From contig QVOM02000112.1 of the NCBI GenBank assembly GCA_003586115.2, positions 46,182,743 to 46,246,742 of the forward strand: a stretch of 64,000 bases of DNA. Reading direction: 5' to 3'. Source of the DNA: Salvator merianae (lineage: Eukaryota > Chordata > Lepidosauria > Squamata > Teiidae). The notes under the pieces were generated by a model. It did not search any database. It was not told the origin of the DNA and saw nothing but the letters and a program-made list of their open reading frames with translations. Made by a program: the position numbers and the translations under genes. Numbering within the stretch: position 1 is the stretch's first letter; each line of letters starts with the position of its first letter. Below, in pieces: positions 39,501 to 48,500 of the stretch.

Positions 39501-42500
39501 CCATGGCATGATGACTGGAAGGTTCCCGGCCACTGTTATGGCATCCTGCTGGTGTTCTGTTCCACAACCTCATAATGCAGATGGTCTCCATGCTGCAAGG
39601 TCTGTTCCACCATGGAATGTCTACTGGCAAACATTCCACAGTGGAAAGTGTGAAAAGACTCTAGATGTCTCTAATCAGTCTTAGCCAATCTGGCCAACAG
39701 CAAGGAATGATATTTCAATACCTGGAAGGACACAGTATGAACAACATAAAGTCCATGCCACACCTACATAAAGAGAAATTTAATGATCAAAAATAAACTA
39801 GTCTCCTTTGTCATCATCCACATTGCCTGCTGTTTTGAACAACAGATCCACCCCACCTTTATAGAGTCTTCATAGAATCAATGGCAGGACCCATGCAAGG
39901 CCTGCAGCCCCAGGGGCATCTTCATCCACATTGTAGATCAGTCTACCAGGAGGTCATCATTCCTGTGGAAATGGTGTGTCCACATGGGATGCACTGTCTG
40001 CATAGCCTCCAGTGAGAAAATGGCACTAGTGTATGCTCCAATGATGGCAGCTTTTTAGCAGTCCCCCAGGTGTTCCACAGTGGCAGGGACAATCTACTAG
40101 GTGTGAGGAGCCCGGGGTTATTGCTGCAGGCTCTCGGAAACAGTCCTGGAAGTGTGCTGCTTCTGGGTGGCCGACTAAAAAGGTCTGCATCAGAAACTTC
40201 AGAAAACTTGAAGCTGCTGGCTGGGCCGGGCCACTGCAATGTGAACAGCTTGTGCGATCAGCCACCCCTCTAATCCTGGGCCAGATCACTCAATCTGGAT
40301 ATAATTAATCTAGCATGGTGCAAGATAATGCGCACCATGCAGAAATAAATTAAGTCTCTAATAGATATGGGCACTGATCGCTGTATGTTATGTAGAACAA
40401 AACAAACACACAACAAGCATTGTAAAGAATGATTGTATCACAAGGACGTACAAAATGTTGGGAGTAGGGTAGACTCTTTAAGTTCCTGAGTCACTGTTTC
40501 AAAAACGTAACACTTCATGAATAAACTTTAAGCACACAGAGGTATGGCATCTCCAGCAAATATATAAAAATAAAGCAAATATAATTGCTATCAAGTATAT
40601 CTTCCAAACCACAATCTTGACTTTGCAACTGATTTTCCTTGGAAAAATGTAGCCCAGTAGCCCAAGAAACCAGCTTTTCATAATAGTAGCCATTTTTTTT
40701 AAAAGAGCAATGCTCAGCATCAACCAGCTAAACAATAAAACCTTTGAACAATGACACCTGTATATTTGGCAGACTATTTCAAAATACATGTTTAGAAAGT
40801 TAAAAATAAATGGAAAGTTAGAAATACATGACACTATTGGGGATGCAAGAAGTCTTGCAATATCCTTGCACTGATTCAGTGCAATTCCCATGGACGTGAT
40901 TTTTAATATTATTTGTCATCTCTTTTTTTCTGAAGGACTGAAAACAAGACATATAGAATAGTGGTTCCCAACCTTTTTTCACTTGCATACCCCTTAGCAG
41001 CCCATTTCTATAATCTATACCCTTCATATTAGCAAAATGTTTGTAATTAATATAGTTGCTGCTATGTGCCTTTTCCCATGATAGTTCAAATTATGTTGCA
41101 TACCTCTAAATATCCTAGTTTGTGCCCTTGGGGTATGTATACCCCATTGTGAGAATCACGGCTATATGTTGTTTTTCAGGACATGCTAAAAAATCTAGTG
41201 TCAAAGTGTTTCTTTTATCATTTAACGGCTGTAAAGTGGTGTCTGTATTGTCATTTAAAAACAACAACCCAAGGCTGGTATTTTAATATTATTTTACTAT
41301 TACTTATTAAAGCTACATTGTAAATTGTTCTAAAACAAATGTGGAAATCTTGTTAGCTAGCAGATTGTATTGCTAGGAAAGTTGGACTAAAGCCTAGGAG
41401 TCCTTGGGTTCAAAATCCCAATTGGTCATGGACCCATACTTAGACACTTTTGCCAGTCATTGCCTGTCCATCCAGGGTATCTTACAGGGTTGTTGTAAAG
41501 ATAAAGTGGAGGAGAGCAAAACAATGCTTTTCAGAAAACAGGCAATATAGTACATAAATGCCATAAACAAGTAAATAAATTGGGCTCTTATATCTTAAAA
41601 CCTAATTGTCAAGTGTTGTCCTTGGCTATGTGCAACCAAAAATTATTACTTCTTGGAAAAACTAAAAAACCAAAGGGAAGACAATGAGCTTTGGAAGATA
41701 AAAGTATTGTTTGTGGGACAGTGCACAACAGACTGTCAACAAAGGATAAAACAGTTTCATGCATTTATAAAGTCAAGCAGGGATCTAAAAATAGTGCCAT
41801 CATTCCTTGTGAAGTCTTTGTAAGTCAACTGAGTGTAAACCTCCACATGTGTTTTCTATTATAATGATATACTGCAAATGTAACAGAAAAAAAAAATAAA
41901 TATTTGGCACACCAATCAGTTTTAAACTCTAGTTTTTAAAGTACTTGGTGGTGGACTGTAATGCTCAAGGTGCATGTATAGAAGATAAATTAAACAAGTA
42001 ACTCTGATTTTGCTTAGAAAGATTTTATATATTTTTTTTCTATTAAGAAGCAAAGTGAGGACAATGCTGGCAATGTCTCAACCTCAATATGCTACAAGAA
42101 AATACAGTCCTGCATTCTGGAAATCACCCAGTGCTATTCTAAGGACAGAAGCCTGTGAATGGGGAAAATAATGACAACTCTACTATAACTACATTTAGCA
42201 GTTTAACAAATACATTAATGTACCAACAGGGTCATTTTCTGAGAGCAACTGCTGCCAAATTTCCAAAGCAAATGAAGCTACTATGGAAGTTCTTCAACAA
42301 CTCAGCCGAGGTCCTCGAAACATTACAAAAGAAATAAAAAAGATATGGTGGTGAGGGGTGGGATAGGGATTTGGAAGGAGAAACTTCCTCTACTCAAAGC
42401 AACATTTACAGTAAAAGTTTTAAAGCAAAAACTAAAGGACAGTGAACATGTGAAATGGGAGTGAAAACAAGGTATGAATACAGAATGCTTTCTTGTATTG

Positions 42501-45500
42501 TCCCTTAGATTTGTTGTTGTTGGGTACCATATGTGCACTCTATGCAGTTTTCTTGGCAGAAATACAGAAGCGGTTTGCCGTTGCCTACTTCCAGGGCGAG
42601 GCTGAGTATCGAACCGGCAACCCTCTTACCACTGAGCTACAGCCACTTAGATTATGAATTCATAGTCAAAGCAAACAGCAGCATTCTGAAGATGCTGGTT
42701 AAAACTGCAGTGACTAACAACCACTCCAAATAAAACATTAGCACTATTCCTTCAAGATTTGAAAAACTAAGTTTTAGAGGGAAAATGTTTTTTAAAATGT
42801 CTACAGTAAAGCATGAATACAACTAACACAGAAGTCTAGGAATACTGCTAATCTCTCAGACATCTATCTCATCAAGGGATTACAAATGACTAAGGCCTTT
42901 ACAAAGGGTGCAGGAAGAATGCTGCTCCACCCACAAGTACGTATTTCAAATTCAGCCACTGAGACAGTTGAAGTCATAGCTGATTCATCATACTTTCAAA
43001 CCATCAGTGGAAGGTAAATCAGGAATAAACCATAGATTTGGCTGGTACCAAGTTACCCATCTTGTTCAGCATTCATCCTTTCTTGCACATTTATCCTCAG
43101 TTGCATCCAGACATGACTTACTTACATATTCTGGAATATCCATGCTTTATTTTGGAATATCCAAATATAGTGAAATAAATCAGATGTCTGGATATAGCCT
43201 TACACTTTCTTCTACAGATTGCTACTGCTAAAACAGAACTATACCTAATCTGGACTGTCCACAAGGCCAAGTTCCCAAAGAACCCATCCCCCTATCAAAC
43301 CAAATTCTCAAAGTCCTTTACAGTTAGACTAGCAATTGTGAAAGTGTTGACCATAGTCAGGGAGGTTTGCAAAACGAGAAAACTGTTAAGGCGATTGAAC
43401 AAGAGGTTCTCTTAGCCTATCTCCAAAACTCAGTTTGACAATCAGGAAAAATTATTTCTGAAATACGTAGATGCATATTTTGTATGTTCTTCTTGTTCAG
43501 TTGCTAAGTCATGTCTGACTCTTTGTGACCCCATGAACCATGGCATTCTAGGATAGCATTCCTTCTATCCTCTACTATCTCACTGAGTTTGCCCAAGCTC
43601 ATGTTTGTTGCTTCCATAACACTATCTATCCATCTCATCCTCTGCCATCCCCTTCTTTTGTCTTCAATCTTTCCCATCATCAGGGTCTTTCCCAATGAGT
43701 CTTGTCTTCTCATTATATGGCCAAAGCATTTGAGCTTCAGCTTCACTATTTGATCTCTTTGCAGTCCAAGGGATTTTCAAAAGTCTTCTCCAGCACCACA
43801 ATTGAAACGTGTCAATTTTCCGCCCTTAAGCTTTCCTTATGGTCCATAAATTACTACTGGGAAGATCATAGCTTTGACTATACAGACATTTGTCAGCAAA
43901 GTGATGTATCTGCATTTTAATATTCTGTCCAGCTTCCCTCCCAATCAGTGTTTTTTAATTTGATGGTGTAGTCATCATTTACACCATTCCTTTCTTCCCA
44001 CTCTATTTGCCAGGAAGTGATGGGATCAGATGCCATGATCTTAATTTTTTTAATGCTAAAGTTTCAAGTCTGCTTTTGCACTCTCCTCAGTTCACATATT
44101 GCTAGAGACTAGCTTGGAGAATCTTAAGCATAACCTTGCTAATGTGTGAAATGAGTGCAATTGTTTGGTAGTTTGAACACTCTTTGGCATTGGTCTTCTT
44201 TGGGATGGGAAAGTGAACTGACATTTTCCAATCCAGTGGCTAATGCTAAGTTATCCAAATTTGCTGGCATATCTTGCAGCCTTTAACATCATCATCTTTT
44301 AAGATTTTAAATTGTTCAGCTGGAATTCTGTCACTTCCACTAGCCTTGTTGTTAGCAATGCTTCCTAAGGCCCACTTGACTTTACTCTAGAGAATGTCTA
44401 GCTCTAGGACAGTGACCACATTACAGTAGTTATCAGCGATGCTAACATCTTTTTTGTATACACTAGTTCTTCAGTGTATTCTTGCCACCACTTAATCTCC
44501 TCTACTTCTGCTAGGTTGCCTTAAGATCTCCAATTTTCTTGAGGAGATTCTCTGCTTTCCCACTCTGTTCTCTTCTTCTATTTCTTTGTATTGCTCATTT
44601 AAGAAGGTCTTCTCATCTCCCCTTACTATTCTCTGGAAATCTGCATTTAGTTGAATATATCTTTCCCTTTTTCTCTTGCTTTTTGCTTCCCTCCTTTCCT
44701 TAGCTATTCGCAAAACCTCATCAGACATTTGGCTTTCTTGTTTTTCTTTTTCTTTGGAATGTTTTGGTTGCTGTCTCTTGCCACAATGTTACAAAGCTCC
44801 GTCCATGGATCTTCAGGCACTCTGTCTACCAGATCTAATCCTTGAAATCTATTCATCACCTCTACTGCATATTCCACCAATTGACTGTTATTCCAATCCC
44901 GTTCACTTTGAGATCCTGGTTTCCCCAGTACAAACCAGTTCATATTAACACCACCCAAAACAGCTCTGCTGGATGGTTACTTGAGGGGGCAATGGGGACG
45001 GAACAGTAAGCTTTCTTTCTCAACGCTACCACAGCATGGCAGGAATGATAATATAGTCTTTCCTGTGTTTGGGTCTCTTGTGCTCTAGATGTTGCCCTCC
45101 TCCTTATTGCATGTAGCTTTTCACTATACCAGGGTACCTTATGAGCTCTGCAGAGTCTCTGAGGGCACCTGGAGTGATCATGTCAAGAGTTCTACTTACC
45201 ACATGATTCCAAAATTATACCAGAGTCTCAACAAGAGCACAAGCCATATCAAATGGAACTGCCCCAGAGCCATCAAGAAATCCCTCACGACTGCAGCTTA
45301 AATTACTTTCCAGTGAAAGGAAAGACCAATTAGCAATAACATTCAAAGCAGTGAAGTCATCAACTGCAGCAAACAAAACATCCCAACAGGAAAGCAAATG
45401 TCTTTTTAAAAACAATAGGGAAAATAGTTGAAACCACAGCAGAAGCCATTCTCAGCTGCACAACATTTTTCTCCTTAAACAAATTAACTCAGTAATTAGC

Positions 45501-48500
45501 TACTTCTTGGAAAGGCAAACTGCAAGATCTTTTTTCAGGAAATGACATGAGCCATTTTACTTGAGTGAGCAGATGAGGGACAATAACACTACCTGGCCAT
45601 CATGGTAATCTTGCCTAAGTTGAGAAGAGTGTGATGGTGTAAAGAAATTTACATTTCAGAAGAAGACTGTATACTGATTGCATCTGGATGGCCTACAGCA
45701 CTGCGTTTTTCTTTACTTGAAGGTGCAAGAGCTTTCTGTTGTTTTGCCTCTTCCAACTATTTGACAATGGAGAATGTAAATACCACACCAGAACGTAGCC
45801 TTATAGAGGGCAGAAATTATGCCTTTGTGAGATGCAATGTCACAACAGAATTTATAGAGCAGGTTCAATAACGTTATCTGGCAAGGTTGATTTTTAGGAG
45901 AAAAGCTAAGTACTGGAAGACAAGCACATACAAACTACTTTGATTTATTTAAAAGATAAGTTTTATTACTAGTTATGTCAGCAATTAATGCATCAATTGT
46001 TTTAGTCTCTGGATATGCTGCAGCAAAAGAGTATGCAAATAAACAGATTCTAGTATTTCACAGCGGAAATATACCTTCCAGTAACTCTGCAAAGCATATC
46101 TTTGCAATTACTCAAAAGCAAAAAGTTGTTGGTGGAGAAAGGCTAGCAACATAGTGGCATGTTTCAAATAATGTTGCTATACCTTTTATACTCAGGAACA
46201 TCAATACTTCAGCAGAAAACTGCAGATGGTACACAGATTTCTTAACTGGGTTCTGCCTTAAAAGACATGCACCAAGCATCTTTACTGTCTTGAAAATGGG
46301 AAGTCATTGTTCACTTTCATGCTATTAAATTAGAATACATATGGTTAGCACATGAAACCACTGAGAAAAACGATCACCCGTATGCTAACATTACGAAGCT
46401 ACAGTTATTATTTTCAATAAAATTAGAAAAAAACAATTGGGAACCTTCAGCTATCCAAATGTTACTGAACTCTGTTTCCAAAGCGATGGAGGAACCCAGC
46501 CAGGATGGCAGGTTCAATGGAAGGTGGAATCCTGAATGGATAAGAGCACCACATGGTCCTCATCCTGGTATTGTTTCTGGAATACAGTAAGGCAACCATG
46601 ACTAGGAATGTCTTTTACTGTCTTGTCCCAGCTGAAGAGAATCTTACAGAATGATGACCGGTCCTTTCCACTAAAATATGTATCTGTCAAAGATTCTTTA
46701 TTTGGAGCAGTTTGGAAACTTCAGTTAGCTTAATTTACAACACAACAGCTGCAAAGCAAATGTAATAAGCAGAAGTAAGCACACAGCATTGTTATTAGAC
46801 TTTGGATCATGAGCTTGGATTTGGAACATTCTGATTCAAAACGGGAATGTTCCAAGATTTTGAATTTGGGACTAAAAATCCTTATAAAAAGGGCTGGTTC
46901 CCAGTCTGGAACAAAGAGAATTGGTCTAAATCAGAATGTCTCAAGTGTTCCTGCTCTTAAAAAAAAAAAGTCTCCCTCTTCATTTGCTCCAGCCCCAGTC
47001 AACACATTCACCATGCTGCTCCTTCCTTCTTGCCATTCTGACCCTCCAGAATTCCCCATGATTCTCTCATCATCACCCATTATCCTGTTCCTTCTCCCTC
47101 TTCCATTCTGGGCCTTTAAACATCTCCCCCCCCTTAAAAAATCCCATTTGGTTTGCTATGCAGACTTATCTTTACTAAAGTACTGCCATTCTTCCAAGGA
47201 CATTGCAGGATGCTTTTTGATCCTGCTCAACCAGCCTATCTGCTATCTTCCCCATCTTCTGCATCCCTGACGAAGTGCTGCATGCTGTTTCAGCATGCTC
47301 CTTTTAAAGTTTACTTCCCAGGCTGCGACAGGGATACTAGTAGCAAAGAAGACCATTAGGACTTCATAGGATTTTAGAAGAAGAAGAATAAGAATTTGGT
47401 TTTTATACCCCGCTTTTCTCCGCCGAAGCTGACTCAAAGCGGCTCACAAGGTTATTTTTAGCCTGAAGGCTTACATCTATCTTCTGCATCACACAAGTGA
47501 TGCTCCCTATTTATCTACTTGCAATTACTTGCTTTCGAACAGCTAGGCTGACTGGAGCTAGAGGTCAGTAGAGGGCGCTCATCCCCTCTACACGGCAGAC
47601 AAGGGCCTCGAACTCCGAACCTCCTATTGAAAGATCAGTGCCTTAGCCACCTGCGCCACTGTGCCTCCGGTACTCTAATCACATTTCCCAGGGGGCATTC
47701 TATGAAGCTGATGGACAGGAGAGTTAGGACTGACAAGGGGAAGTATTTTTTTCACTCAGATAATCATTGCTATATAGAATTTACTACCAGAAGAGATGGT
47801 GACAGCAACCAGCCTGGATAGCTTTAAGAAAGAATTAGACAAATTCATGGAAATCAGATATATCAATGACTACTAGAATGAATGCATCCAGGGAGGAAAG
47901 ACAGGCAGGATACCTCTAAAGACCATTTGCCCAAGGACAGTGGGGAGCAGGTGAAGGTTTTGTATTTCTCTTCTGCTTGAGAATGCCCAGAAGCAATTGA
48001 TGGACCACTGTGTGGAACAGAATGCTGGACTAAATGGGCTGTGGCCCAATCCAGCAGAGATCCCCTTGATGATCTTATGTTCATATTGTATTTCTTTCTT
48101 TCAAACTAACTGGCAGCTGGACTATATCTCTTGTGAAATAATAATAATACAAATTTTTGGCTAAAGTTTTTGTCATACTTACCATCCAACCCACTGGAGG
48201 GGTCTTGGGGACCCCCTCATTGGGATCAGAGGACATGGTATGGGCTCCCTATTGTTCCTCTGGATCGAACACTTGGGTCATTCTAAAGGCTTTTGCATTT
48301 TGTTCTGGTTTGTTTTCTGCACACAGACTCAGTTTCTTTCCAGGAGCATTTCAAGTATACAGTTTAGCATTTTAAAACCCACAATACACTGGTCTCAGCC
48401 TACCTCAAGATAACCCTTCTTCACAGTTTCCTGTAAGAGGAAACCCTATTCCAAGCTCTATCTTAAGTTAAACGAATGAAGAAAAGAATAGGTTTGTCTC

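Noticed and set aside
42600..42649. Possible tRNA gene (A and B boxes on the minus strand)
   Set aside because: A and B boxes are too close together, the anticodon arm is absent, and a SINE body follows.
46809..47270. 153-codon plus-strand open frame starting with ATG
   Set aside because: It sits in pyrimidine-rich filler resembling that in the mobile element at 15027-15785, with no domain, splice signals or codon pattern of a gene.
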